The notes beneath the pieces were generated by a model, which saw nothing but the letters and a program-made list of their open reading frames with translations, was not told the origin of the DNA and searched no databases. A stretch of 64,000 nt of DNA from Numida meleagris. Its lineage: Eukaryota; Chordata; Aves; Galliformes; Numididae. The translations under genes were made by a program, and so were the position numbers. Numbering within the stretch: the first letter of the stretch is position 1; the number at the start of each line of letters is the position of its first letter. Below are positions 21,700 to 35,159 of this stretch, piece by piece. Location: the NCBI RefSeq assembly GCF_002078875.1, contig NC_034422.1:2600923-2664922 (forward strand), read 5' to 3'.

Positions 21700-24600
21700 T
21701 AAATTGTTGCAAATCTGGTACCTGTGGTATCAACCTTATTCACTGACAGTTATCTTCATAATAATTGAACTACTTTTTCTTCATGGCAAAATGAAACATC
21801 TGCTTGTTGGTTTGTTGGTTATGTTTTGGTTGGTTGCTCTTTTCCTGTGAAAAGGTGGAAGTACTTGAGACAAGAAGAGTTGCCAGGAAGGAGGCAGGTG
21901 ACAGAAGCGGCCCAGTTTCCGCTGCTGTTTTAATGACATGCACGCAAGTGAATGGTAGGCAAGAATTACATCCCTAAAATCTAAGGGGAAAAATGAGTCC
22001 TTATCAAAGTGCCTGGTCCACTAAGAATTTCTGTTTCATGGTTAAAAAGAATGCAAAAGCTTGCCTATACAGAGGAGAATTATCCTCGTTAGGGAAGTGT
22101 TTTAATTAGTGCAACTATTTGTGATTTAGCAGAGTGGCATACAAATGTTTATTTGACTTTGAAAATACTAATACTAGAATACTAACTAGGAAGAGTTTAC
22201 TGAGGGAACTGTGTAGATACATGTGTAACTGCACATTGCAAAGACTCTCAAATTTTCAAGTCAGGGAGCCAGGAATTAATTTCAGACAGAAGATCGCCTT
22301 CTTTGCTAGCTAGCACAAGGTAACTGGACATGCTACTAGTACTGGGATCTTGACATTCAAGAGGTGAAAATGTAGCTTTCCTAACAATGGTTAATTATCT
22401 TCAGTCAGTGTTTTGTAAACAGGTGCCCTTACTGTACGAAAGGAGGTGGTGAGAGGGTAATGCTTTTGCTGCTGCGTGGCTCATGGCACTGTTAGAGCTT
22501 GTGTTTACAGGGAAGCCTTCTGAAATCATAGTGAAAGGTAATTCATTTTGGTTTAGCTCATTAGACTTAACAACTCTCTTGACGTCTTCTCCTAGAAATA
22601 AAATAATGCAATATGAAGCACTTAAAACGAGACAAATGGAATGCTTCTAGCTGTTTTTGAGGGACCTTTATCAGCTACATAAGGGGGTGGACTATAGTTC
22701 TGGGCTGTAGGTTGGTGTAATTAAAAGAGGAGAGTCAGAGATGAACTTCCACAGGAATTAAGCAGAAATTGTAATAATTCTAAAACAATAGTCAATCAAA
22801 TCTCCTAGACAGGAGACGGTAGATTGATGTCTTCCTTCTTTTGTACTCTAATAGTTGCCTGCTGTACATTCTGCTAAACAACTTGGCCAAGGCACCTGTG
22901 GGCTGTAAGGATGTGCGTGTCGTTAGGGTCGGGCTGCTGGTGGGAGGCTGTGCTGGGCTTCCTTTGGTCCTCTGTTCGGTTGGCTTAGAATCTTTGCTTG
23001 CTCCTGCTCTTTCTTTGGTGCCTGGATTTGTAACAGGCTCTTCCCTGAGAGGATCCCTTGCTACAATGATTGCTCAGTTACACTTGTCTGTACTAAGACT
23101 ACAATGGCTGATCCAGTAGATGTTCGCTATGAGATTCTGGGCTCTTCGGAAGCATCTAGAATATCCTTACTCTTCAAACTTTTAGAGTTATAGAGCGTTA
23201 GTTTCTGGCACTTCTGACAGTGACAAGTAAATGCCAGGCACAGTTGGAGCTCCGAGCACATAAGGGCTTACTTGAAAGAGTTTTACTCAAGGTTAGAAAT
23301 TAAGGTTACTGTCAAAGGCAGCTAATTGAATTGCAAGACGTGCTTCCTGTTTAAGAAGCATCAGACATTCAAATCCTCCCACATTTATGCTTGTCACATA
23401 CTAACAGTTAAAGCTTTTACCTGAAAACACCAGGTAATTGTATTTATATAAAGGGTGGAGAGGGGAAATCCTTCTTTTTGCGGTATACTGGAGAGAAAAT
23501 GTTGGCTGGTACCTGATTAGGTTAACAAATGCACAGGAGCTGTAAAACTCAGCTTTCTGCTTTGTCTGGGTATTCTGAAGGGAGGGTTTAATTTGAAAAC
23601 GTTACAAATGTGGCTGGACTCTAACTCTCACTAACCTCTGGCTCCTCAAGTTTCTGCTAATGAGGTGCTATTTATCGAACTGCTCAGCTACAGTTTTTTC
23701 AAAATGGTTCTGCTGGTAATGAGATTATTTGACTCTAAGACTGTCACCTTTGCAATTTCTGGTCATTAGAATTATGTTCTCTTGTCAGTTGCTTTCACTT
23801 TGCAGTTAAAAATTTCTGTCATGACAATGGATATGTGGTGGCTTAGCTTGGAATGTGCTGAACAACAATTCCTTGAGCATATGCTCTTTTCTATAATATA
23901 TGAGAATGAAACATATTTCGCGTATTTATTGTTTGTATGATCTTTGAAGGCGGGGATTTTTCTGAATACTTCAGTGTTGTGAGCTTATCTGAATGTAACA
24001 GTAGCTTGGAGATTGAGCTGATGGGAAGTGAGTGTTAAGTATTGCCCAGTTGTTCAATATTTTCTGCTTCTACTTCAGCAATAGGGCATAGAGATGTGTA
24101 TGATGTATTAGCAAATTTGCTGATTCCCAGTTCTGTTAGGAAGATACAGTATTTGCAATAGTAGTGTAGATCTGTATGTGATGGGGGAGGTTGCTGGAAG
24201 AGATCAGAGGAAGTCTCAATATTTCTAGTAAGGGCAGAAAAGCACCTACAAAAATGACTTCAGTCTCTTATCGTAAATGGTGAATGACCATGGGTTTCAT
24301 TTCTGTGGTTAACCTATGCTGATAAGCCTCTATCCTCCTCATCCTCAATGCACATAAACCTCTAGAGTGGAGAGTCTTGATGTCTTCAAGTACTGCAGCC
24401 AATTCTGCAGCAAATATTTCACCAATGTCCCTGAAGCTTCGTTGTTCACGTAGACTGTGGGTAGACTTAATAATAAAATCATTACGATTGAGACAGAGTG
24501 ATTTGGGAAGCTGCTGTCTCTCTGTTTTTTCTCTCTCAGCTGAAGGTTATGGGAGGGCTGGATGGTTGTTTCCCTTATACTTAACTAGGTTACTTTTGGT

Positions 24601-27352
24601 CTCTGGAGCTAGTCAGTAAAATTTCATGTCAGTGATCTCATCTTCTTTGTGGAGCTGTTGGCAGCCTTCTCAGGGAAGCATGCTCCTGGCACAGCTGGCA
24701 TCTTGTGAGACATCGCTCGCAGTGTAAAAAAACGAGCTGCTGGATTTTGGAGCGGTCTGGAAGGGAGGTGGGCAAGCAAACTGAACTCCAAGTTGACACG
24801 TATTCTGCATTGTCTGTGGGGAAAATCAGCATTCAAGAACAGCAGAGGTTTGAGGCTGGTTGTATGAGGAAATTCAGGCTTGTTGCAAGTCTTAGCATCC
24901 TTTTCCTAATTGTCTCCCCACTTTCCTCAGTAATAGTAGGTGCTGATGTTAATGATGATATCATGTACTATTTGTGACTGTGACTTAGTGTAATTGAGAA
25001 TAATAACATAATAATGATAATGGCCTCGTACTGCAGCTCTGATGTCTCTAGGCAGTGGAAGTAGGATGGTAATTCCTTGTCAGTTAATCAAAAAAATAAA
25101 TTTGCTTGGGATCTGCAAAGGGAGGGGAGAGAAGCTAGGATAACTGTTGTAGTCTGAAAAATCAGGTGCAATATGTTTAGGATGAGCCAAATATGTTCTG
25201 GGAACTGTAAAGGCAGTTGTATTTAATGAACATTAGCATGATCTGTAAAAACAGATGTTCTCCCTCAATGAAGCATTAATTAAAGATAGAGATGTGTTGA
25301 AACAAAGACTGAAAAACCTGCTACTGGAGCCTTGGTTGAGCTGATTTATTGAATCTAGCCTTGGAATACAAGTTATAATGAAGATGAACCTTGAAATCAG
25401 GCAGGTAAATGTATTGTGCTATGGCCTAACACGATACGTTGCGTTTACATCATGTTGGAAGTTAAGTTTGATATGAATTGCAGTTGTAATGAGCAGTTTG
25501 CCCTGTGGTTTCAGTGAAGGTGCCTGATGGTAATAACTGCTTTACAAGTGCCAAGGATACTTACCCCTGGTTAGAGCAAATGGCTTCCTGGGCCACATCA
25601 CTTACAGCATGGTGGAGCTGCTGCGTGCCTAAATGAGAATGAATAAATTCAAGCAGGTGAATAAATGTTGCTGCCTCTGGTAACTATAAAGTAGAAGAAT
25701 TGCTTTAACGAAGACAGAAGAGGTCAATTTATGGTTGGGTTTTTCTAGTCTGAAAAAGGTAGTAAATAGAGGCAGAGGACACTTGCTCCAGTAACAGCTT
25801 GTAAATCTAAGCAGAAGAAGTGGGCTGCATGTGTCAGTAAGTGAATTCTGAGAAGTGGTGCTCAGAACAGTGACTGCAACTTTCTGGTAAGCAAGACAAG
25901 ACATGGAAATATGGAAAATAAAACTTACTCTTCTAAAGCTTTTTATCTCTTTAATTAGTGTATTGGCTCAAAATCTCCTGGGTGTTGCTGATGTAGTTCA
26001 GGTTTAAAACAATGGTTAATTTGCTTAATTGCATGCTTGAGCTACTTTTATCTCTGCAGAAAGTGCAATTGAGTCTGAGTTCCTCTGTACTATTGTAGTT
26101 CTACCTGGCATACCACAGAGCTGCTCAGAGGGATGTGAGCATTATTTTGGACCTATTTTTCCTATTAGCCCTGCCTAGGCAGTAGGACAGCATTTAAGAA
26201 CGAAGCCATTTCTAGAAGCAGTGCTCACACTGGTCACAGGGGCTGTGGTATTCCGATGCATAGCTGTATGCACAGAAAAAGCTGACTGCTTTTGTTCTCC
26301 ATCAACTGGATTGATTAACACAAACTGTACTGTTCACAGAATATTTTTAAAAAGCAATCCAGAAGACTGTGCAAAGAAAATAGTGTGGCAAGTCATTTGG
26401 ATCCTGAGATGTCTGTGCTGAAATTAGCTGGGAGCTTCATGTAGTTAAGGATGGAGGTGCGTAGTTAAACCAGCTTAGGCTTCATCTGTTTCCCGTCCTT
26501 AAAAAAGGTATTGAAAATGAAATGGAACAGAAGACAGTAATTAGAAATGAAATCTTATCTTAGAGAAAGGAGAGAAAACTGGAATTATTCTCAGGGAAGA
26601 ACACGTAGTAAGACAATAGAAGTACTTATTTCTTCTGTTGTAGCGCAAGGGGTAAGGAGGCTTAAATAAGATAAATAACTGGTTGAGAGTCTTCAGAGAA
26701 TTCAGCTGTAGTCTCTTACACTCACTACAGTCATCTTATTAAGTTATTTAAAATTTAAGCCAGAGTTCAGAAACAGACATCTCAAAAGAATTTTATTTGA
26801 TTTTTTTTGTCTTAAAGAGAAGCATGTCTTGCCTTCGTTTAGTTTGTTCACAAAAACTTGGCTTCTGCAAGTTATGCATCTGGTAAGTATCCATCCACAT
26901 TTATCAAATGATTTAATTCCGAAATGAAACTGTTCTTCCTTGGAACCTGTTTGCTTTTATAGGCACATAGGAGGATCAGAAAATAATTTTCAAGAATTTC
27001 TCAATTTGTAAAGTTCATCTTTTCTGGGGAAAATTGAGAGCACATAGGAACAGATATGCATCAAATTCGATTTGCACCTGTGGGTGATGGGGTGTGCTGA
27101 GCAGTGTAACAGTAAAGTTAAAGGCTTGAGAAATACAGGCATTGATCATGCAACTGTAAGTATTGGCAAAGTTGATTGCAGGAGGACAAGGGTCATATAT
27201 CGACCAGGTTATAATGAGGATTGAATGTGGAGAAACTGGGAAAGTAGTAATCTGTTCTTAGAACGCATAGTTCTGCTGTGAAGGAAAGAGGATTAAATGC
27301 TTCTTAAAGTATTGCAATTCCTGTGTTCTGGGATTCAAGACTGTAATGTATC
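21700..27352. other. Intergenic, gene-poor
   Basis: No gene is recognised. Short open frames at 22841-23119 and 24.4-25.0 kb have no identifiable domain. No repeat family was identified by eye. Confidence 0.55.
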
Positions 27353-27697
27353 ATGGTTCTCCCACAAGCATTGGAGGATGGTTATGCAGTCATCTATGTA
27401 GATCACACCTCTAATACCTTGAGGGTACTGAAAATTCATCTTCCAGCGCCAAGTCACTGCCTCCCCGAAGGGTTTGGGTTTGCAGTACAAGATGCACATG
27501 AATTGCATTACTTGGCAGAACTAAAAACCAAAGTACCTTGCTACGAAGACCCTTCACAACCATTAGGAATGACAATTGTCTCAATAATTCAGGACGTGCA
27601 TGGTTTCTTTAATGCCAGACAAGCTGCTGAATATCGGTCTGATCTGTTTTCTCTTTTGAGAGCACTCAGATGGACTGAATTAATGCAAAGCTATTGA
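27353..27697 (+). CDS. Unrecognised 114-codon open frame, protein-like composition
   Basis: The frame opens with ATG, 9 bases after an in-frame TAA, and ends TGA at 27695-27697. The product is balanced in charged and hydrophobic residues, with segments such as EDGYAVIYVDHTSNTLRVLK that could form beta strands and a C-terminal AAEYRSDLFSLLRALRWTEL that could form a helix. There is no signal peptide or membrane segment. The start context (ATC before ATG, G after) is not strong, no poly(A) signal follows closely, and no splice partner is evident. It could be a decayed gene fragment or a chance frame. I assign no function. Confidence 0.15.
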   Translation: MVLPQALEDGYAVIYVDHTSNTLRVLKIHLPAPSHCLPEGFGFAVQDAHELHYLAELKTKVPCYEDPSQPLGMTIVSIIQDVHGFFNARQAAEYRSDLFSLLRALRWTELMQSY

Positions 27698-27699
27698 TT

Positions 27700-30600
27700 G
27701 ATTTCCAAGTGATTGAAAACAGGTTAGTGGTATTTCAGCTCCCTGTGGGTTTCTCCCAGGAAACTGAGGTAAGCTGAACTCAACGTTCCAGTGGTTTCTC
27801 AGTCTCTGCTTCCAGTCTGTGAGTGCTCCTATTGCATCAAAATCTAGTTTTTGTATGGTTTCAGAAGAATGGGTACCAGTGGAACTTCTGCTGTTTCTCT
27901 TAACGTTCTTGAGTGAGACTATGCATGGCCTGACTTGACTGGGGGGAGAATCCATTTATTTATTTAAGTCAGGGGCTCTTAGAAGTTTGTTAGTTTTTTT
28001 TTCCTCAACAAGATGTCAGGATCCCAGCAGGCTTTCAGAATTCATTACAGCCTCTCAACAGGTTGAGAGAAGAAGGCTGAGGTAGGGAGGAAAAGAATAA
28101 CTGAAGATGACAGTTGTCAGAATAGTTTGCATGCTTGCACATCTGCATTGCTGTATTGGGATATCTTCCTCAAATAAAAGCTGACGCTGCAGCAACGTAT
28201 TGGTCATTCCTAGAGAAAAACAGTAGTCCTTGGCTGATGAGCTGTCAACAAAATGCTGTTCTCTTCCAAAAGCTCTTGATGAGTATTTACATCTTGCAAA
28301 ATAGGATAATGGAATCAGGCTGGACCATCGTCTTTAGCTTTTCCTATGGAGCAAGTTTGAGATAACCTACCTCTAAAATAGCATCAACCCTGAGGGAATA
28401 TTAATTTCATCCTCTCACTCATTTACTTTGCTGTTTCCTAGCTGAATATAAATCTTTAATTTGTAAACAGGTTGCTGTTGCTGAAACTGATTTTTTCCAT
28501 TGATAATTGTGAACCTTATAGCCATGTCTGCTGACTGTCAGCCAACTGCAGAAGTACAGTTACTATTCACTGAGGTAACCCTGACTGGGCTGACATTTGG
28601 GGGGACTTAAACTCTGAGCTCTCTAATTTGTTCTCTTAAACTCAAAACACTGTGTAAACAGCAAGGACCTGTAGTGACCACCTTCCCTATGCTTTGTTGT
28701 GTCTTCTCCCTCTGCTCTCTTGTTGCCCGAAGGCTCTTAGTGGGCAGTTCTACCAGCAGGAAACAGCGCAATGCCTATCTTTATACTTCCCACCAGCAGC
28801 TCAGCCTGTTCAGCTTCACTTAGGCTCTGAAGCCTAATGCTTCCTTTCCCACAGGGCATTCAGCCTTCTCACTGCTCTTTGTGCCTGTGGAAGTCTCTTG
28901 TGCACATGAATTCTTGGAAAAATTGTGGGCAAATTGGTTGCCTAGAACATGTGTCAACAGGTGCAGTGTGTTTTGTTACTGGTGCTGAAGGGGCAGAGGC
29001 AGTGCTGAGGGATGCACACAGGCTGCTGTGCTGCTGCTAGGAAGTCAGCTGACATGTTCAGAGAACTGGAAGTATTCCTGCTCTGGGGCTGCTGGGTATA
29101 TTCTGCAAGACACTGGATTCATATGGAAGCAAGATAGTGAAGCTTTGGGTGAGAGCAGTCAGAAGCTGGAATGCAAGCTTTTTTAAAATAGTCAAGGGTA
29201 GTTCCTGTATGTCTTGTTTGAGAGCAGCGTTCCTTGTGGGAAGAGTCCAGCCACTGCTCAGAAGACAGATTTATTCCCAACTCTGCCATTTCCATTGCAA
29301 GCAGAGGCAGATGGTGCAGTGGTGTTTCTGGACCATATGTTCTTTGTTTGCTCAATTGGTTCTTTTGTCTCTTTTTGTAATTCTGCGCTGGTTTCTCCAC
29401 CTGCTTGTTTGTGGAAGATGGATGGTCTCTTTGCTGATTCTCGTCTGTTGTTTTTACTGTATTTTCCCTGACCGCACTTCTAAATGTCACTTTCTTGGAA
29501 TTGTTGAGCAGTGACTTTTTGAGCACTTAAATCAAAAGGATATGGCTGAAATAGCATAAGGTAGTAAGGTTGCATAGTCAAGCAGTTGCAGTGCATTTCT
29601 TTCAGATTTATGAATACATCTTCTCGCTTATGCTGGCTTAACATCAGTGACTTTGCTGTAAGTGTTCCCAGTTTGCTGATAGTCTAAAATAATTAATTGA
29701 AATTGTGTTGTTGGCATTTTACTTAGCTATAATACATAGAGCCTGCCCAAGTTGGCCATCATTAAGAAAATAGTATAGTTCCATAAATATTTTTATTAAA
29801 TCTTCATTCAGTAGCTGGAAGGCAGAATTACCATTTCAAGATAACTGACAGGCATAGTGCTAAAGCAAGATTACACTGTCAGGATGCAGAGATAAATTTA
29901 GTCAAAATAGGCTGTTAGTACTAAAACATCCTCTTCCATTCTATAACACAAAGTAATGCATATTCGTAATAGTGTTGAGTGGGCTCTTAAACAAGTAATT
30001 TCTTTTAAAATTCCAATTAGAGTACATCGTCACTAATAAAGATACCGTTTTATCCTTTCTCTGACAAGCAGTAGAGGTAATTTATCAGTACGGTGGAAGT
30101 AAGCTCCAAAGAAGGAGCAGTGTGCTTCTGGTGGCCTGTACGCTTCCATTGTTCCTTCTGATGGGTAGCATAAGTAAACTCCTGCAGTTCTGTCATGAGT
30201 GAGTTTCCTAATAATCCCATTGATTTAAGTAGAAAATCATGTGAGAATTAGTTGAGGAAAATATGTAAGAAACAAATCAGTTTAGTGTTTCCAGTGGCTT
30301 CTCTCCAGCATTGGTTATACTCACTGCTTTGGTGCCTGTAGCCCTTGCAGTCGTGGGGTGACTGTAGGAATGAAGCTTCTTGCCAAGCCCTGTTTGTTAG
30401 GGGTTGGCTGGTGGGCTGTAACAGGATGGAATATCTTTTTCTGCTCTTCTGGTAGCTCTAATCATTGCTATTTTGACCAGAGAATTCTCTTCACTAGCAT
30501 ACTCTTGTTGTTGGACGTGTCCTCCTGCTGCTTGTATTTGATGTAGTGTGTGTCTGCGTCTCACAAATATCTCCTTTCAATTTTGTTATGCATCCCCATG

Positions 30601-33600
30601 TAGGTTGTGCCAGCAAGCTTTGTCCAGATGCAGTCAGAACTGCGTTCTGTCTGTGCTGAGCTGCAGGCAGCCAGAGCAATGAACTGATAAAGAGGAATCT
30701 AGTAAAGCGAGTAACTGACTGACATGAATCTCCTTTTCCTTTTGGTTTACTTCGGTGTATGACAGGTGTTTACTGACAGATTTATGAGCAGGAAAGATTT
30801 GATCTGGCACTTGAACCATGTTAAAACTAAGGGACATAGCATAGGATAAGTTGATGAATAGGCTGGCTTGTTGAGCTGGATTGGCTGAAAAGCAGTTCTA
30901 AGGTGCAGAAGAAGGAGCTAGAAACGAGAGAGAAATGGTTCTTTGAGATGAAGAAAAATGCTGGCACGTGACTGAAGGGAGCATAAGCTGGCCCTGGGCA
31001 TGTTTGTACCCAAGTTTGAAGGCTTAAATGATGACAATAGTGTTCTAATTCAGCAGGTCATTTTGTCAAATCAGAATTTTAGAGGAAGATGGCAGAAATC
31101 TGTCCTATTTGTGGACAGCTGCACAGCTCCTGTCGTTCCGAGGAACAGGCTGCTGTTGTTTCGAGCAAACACTGAAATGTGTGGCACTATCTTGAATGTT
31201 TGTCTAGAGAACTCTAAGATTTCACTTAAGTATGTTCTGTTTGCCAAAAGATTATATATCTTCAATAATGATCAGTTTTTTATTTATAAGATTTATCTTT
31301 TCTCCCTCCCCCTCCATGCTAGTCAAGTTTAAAAAGCATTGTTTTGTGAACTTCAGCCATTTTGAATTTGAAATGCATTTTTATATTATCAAAATTCATG
31401 TGAAATCATGTATTTTCAAGTTTCTGTTATATGCTAAAGCAGGCTTTCTAATCCTTACCTCCGGTCTCTGGGTAGTTTTGTAAATCAAGCCTTTTCTCTG
31501 AAAAATGTCAGTTTTTCACATCTCCCATTGAGAGGGGAAAAAATAATTGAAAGACATTGCTGGTTGGCTCTCCCTAGTAGCACACAAGTGACAACCAATG
31601 GAGAAAATTAACCTGCTTCTATCTACGGTTATGCACAGCGTGCGATCTGAGGGCACGCATTTTCTGGAGGCTTCACTGAGATTTATTTTTCAAGCCTTCC
31701 TCCATCACCATCAAAAGACAAGACTCATGCAAGGGCTGAGATATGAATATCAAAATAATGTCAAGTGGATGCTCCTGCAAACCCGTTCAGAGGAGGTTTC
31801 AGTAGTTTCCATCTAGATGGTGATGATGTATGTTGATTAATCCATATGACTTCACTTGCAGATGTGCAGTGATTCTATCGGATGCTTTATTGCCTACAGA
31901 GGGAGTTGCAGTTAGAGTTCACCTGTCGTCTTCTCAAAATTTATTTAAAGAAGGAAAACAACACTTCCCCGAAGAGCTACAAATTCGCTTTCATTACAGG
32001 GAGTACTCAGTCCCCTACCAATCATTATTGTCCTTAAAGTACAATAATGTTGCCTCATGTTTTCTTAAGAAACTTCCTTTTCCAGGATGCAAGATACTGA
32101 ATGGGCCGTGGGTACAAGTACTGCTTGCTGGAAAAGAGACTTCCTGCAGACCAGGACCTGGAGTAAGGGGCAAGTTGAGATGCAGGTAGGGAGGGGAGTT
32201 AACACAGGGCAGGGAAGTCTGCAGTGAAAGGAAGAGTGGAAGCGTAGAAGCAGCAGGAGGGAGTGCTAGCATTTGTTTTAGGTCTTCAGAATTGCATGCT
32301 GCACTGTATAAAGCAAATGGCCAACTTGTACAGCACTAGGAATACTAGTTTTTCAGTACGTGTTGGTAGTTTGCGGTTTCAATTCTGTATTTGACTATTT
32401 GGGTGAAAGTGAAACTGCAGATGGTTGTAGAGGTGTGAAAGGAGCCTGCATAACAGGAGAGAAGAGTTCCTTGCTTCTACTGCCTTAAATGTTTTATACA
32501 GAAGTATACAATGAACAAGACTCAGCATGTTTGTTGTGATTTAAGGAATGAACAAAAGTTGTGCGCAGTTATACTACTGAGTATCCATGGTATGGCTGCC
32601 ATGCTAAACCTGTGTGCTTATTGCACTGCTCCTCTTAATTCTGAAGCAAATGACTTTTACGAAGGTAATTGTCATGAAAGTGGATGTTTGAACTGGCAGA
32701 TTCCATAAGCCGTTTGTGGGGATTTCATCCCTGTAAGGATGAGGAATTGGGCATACCTTATGGTAGGATAAGTACTGAAGTGAGGGAGAAACAGTGTATG
32801 GTTCCCTGCCACCTGTTGGTGAATAGCCCAGAGAATTCAATTTTTTTAAAGTGGTGCAGAGATAAACATCTCTTTTGTCACTGAACCTCTCTCCATACTC
32901 TCGTTGTTTTGTGGTTTGCCTTGCTGCAGATGCAGCTGTTTCTTGGAGGTAGGGAGAGCAGTTTCCTTGTTCACAGGTCACTTTCTTGCCATAGTCTCTG
33001 ATCACCTCACGTGGTTGAGAGCTTGATTTATGTTCTGTAAGACAGCCAACCCCCAAGCCAACTTCGGGATTAAAATAATGATCATAAATGAACTATAGAG
33101 CAAAGTCAAACTATCCACTGAGAAAGGGAAAGGGCAGTGTGAAGAAACTATTTACAAATAAATGGCCTACCAGAGATATAAATAAGAATTTTTTCCTCCC
33201 ACATCCAGCAGGGTGGAGAATCTCTGAAGCTGCAGATTTATGTAAATGTGGTATACATATGTATTCATGCAGCTAAATCTTGACGGCATTCCTGTATATA
33301 TTGGAGGATTAGATGACAGTTGCTCTAATTTAAGTAGTGTCTGGCATCCAGTCTGTTTGCTTTGATTGTGATTTTGTTCTTATTTTCCTTCCTCCCCCCA
33401 TCATCTCTATCTGTGACCTCATTTATATCCACCTTTCACTTTATATTTTCTGATGAGGTTACAATTTAAATTGGCCTCACTGTTTGCTGGAGGACATGAT
33501 GAATATCTCTGCTCTCTGTGGCTTGACTTTAGCCATTGCTGTCCCCAGCTCTCCTGGTATTGCTAGGGCTAAGAGCTTGGGGTGTTGCACTGTGAGCTGC

Positions 33601-34686
33601 CTGGCTGGGGAACAGGGACTTGCTGACCTGGGGCCAGCTGAGCCCCCTGATCAACTTGTTTACTGCACAGTCACTCAAATGGTGTTCCTTGTGCAACTGG
33701 ATGCTATGCTGCATCCAGGAGGGAAGGCAGGAGATGCTTTGACAGGCTTAGTTCCTGCTTGATGCCCTTTCCTTGCAGCACAGCATTCTTAGAAGCTGCT
33801 CTACTTCATGTCTTTGTCTTACACTGCTACAGCATCAGTGCTTGAGCCATAGTTGAACTCAGCTGGTTTGAGGTCCTTTGAGTGTTCCTCATGGTAATAA
33901 GGAGGGAGCTAATACTCAAGCCTTTACTTCAGGGGTAAATCCTGCTCCTTTTGCACTGCTTTTACTTTTTGTTTTACTGAGCTGGTGTCTTCTCTCCCAT
34001 TGGGACTGTGGCACCTCATCCATGTGAAATTACCTCTCCAGGTGCCTGCCATTTCCCTTGTTTCCCTGCCATAATCAGAGCTACAGGAGCCATACAAACA
34101 TGCCCTTGGTAACAGGACAAGGCATGTGCAGAAGTGCATTGCTGTCACCTAGTGATGAACAATGATGGATTTGCCAGTTGTCAAATAATTGTATGGATCA
34201 CAAACATAGCTGCTGCAGCTGTTACCAGGTTTTGTAGCCAAATCTGTTATGAAAAGAGCAATAGTGAGTTCTCCAGCAGATGCTTGGGCCTGGTTTGCTG
34301 CCAGTCCTGCAAGGAAGTCCTACTAACCCTTCCTCTCCTGTGATCTTTCCAGTGGGAAAGGAATCTACAAGAGCCCCTGTAGAGGGGGGAGATCTCATTA
34401 CTGTGATTCACGGCTTCACTGTAGCACAAGAGAGCAGAACCTGCATTCCTGGAGTGGGGCTGTGGAAAGCTGCAGAAGGCCTTGCGGGCTCTTACGCTGT
34501 GTAGGGTAAGGCAGAAACTGTGCTTAGGTATCTGCCTCTCGCGTAAGGGAATGCATAGTGCAGTTTCTTTGCCCATTTAAACAGCAGGAGCAGTGTTGTA
34601 ATGGATTAACAAGAATTTGTGGGAATGAGTAGCAGACATGATAATAGACGTGATAATTGTTGGTTTGTGCCTCCACCTAGTTATTA
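27700..34686. other. Intergenic, gene-poor
   Basis: No gene is recognised. At 29119-29526 open frames of 135 (minus) and 125 (plus) codons overlap on opposite strands, which marks them as unlikely to be genes without further support. Other open frames, at 31.0-32.2 and 32.6-33.1 kb, have no identifiable domain. Confidence 0.55.
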
Positions 34687-35157
34687 CGCACATCTCTCTG
34701 AAAGTAATGCCTCCTTTTTATTTCTGTGGGAACTGCAAGGGATACAAAGAGCACAATAGCACAATTTACTAAAGCAAATTTGCAGATACAAAACACTGGT
34801 TTTCAGTGTGGCCACCACCATTAGCTGTGTGCTTTTTGCCAGCGATGCGTAAGAACCTCCATGCTGCACTAAAAAAAAAGTCTGCGTGGCTGCCCAGAAC
34901 ATGGCTTATGTGTCAGCAGTGGGGACAGTGATGTGAAAGACACCACTTCCTGCGGTCACATCCACTGCTTGGTCACCAGAAATGTTCAGCAGGCATCAAT
35001 GGGTGCTGTTATTTCCACAGGGAAGAGTTCAGTTCCACGCCTTCACTTCCTACCCGCTCCCATGTCAGATGTGCCCCTCTGCTGCCGTCCCACCGATGTG
35101 CGCCTCTGATGTCTTGGGCCCACATAATAAAATAGAAGGCGTTATTTTTGAGCAGCC
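34687..35157 (-). mobile_element. Internally shortened mariner-family DNA transposon (Galluhop-like)
   Basis: The left end carries GAAAGTAATGCCTCC (34700-34714). The right end, read on the minus strand, carries CAAAAATAACGCCTTC (35136-35151). The two align as imperfect terminal inverted repeats followed by T-rich sequence. A TA dinucleotide lies just outside each end (34685-34686 and 35158-35159), as expected for mariner target duplication, though the left boundary may be off by about five bases. Internal motifs such as CACAATAGCACAATTTACT and TTAGCTGTGTGCTTTTTGCC match my memory of the chicken mariner consensus. At about 470 bases it is much shorter than a full mariner of about 1.3 kb and has no intact transposase frame. 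The 72-codon minus frame at 34684-34902 is a relic at most. The orientation given is tentative. Confidence 0.75.
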
Positions 35158-35159
35158 TA

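Noticed and set aside
29119..29526. Overlapping sense and antisense frames of 125 and 135 codons
   Set aside because: A shared stop-poor stretch gives long frames on both strands at once. Neither has a family feature or splice/poly(A) context.
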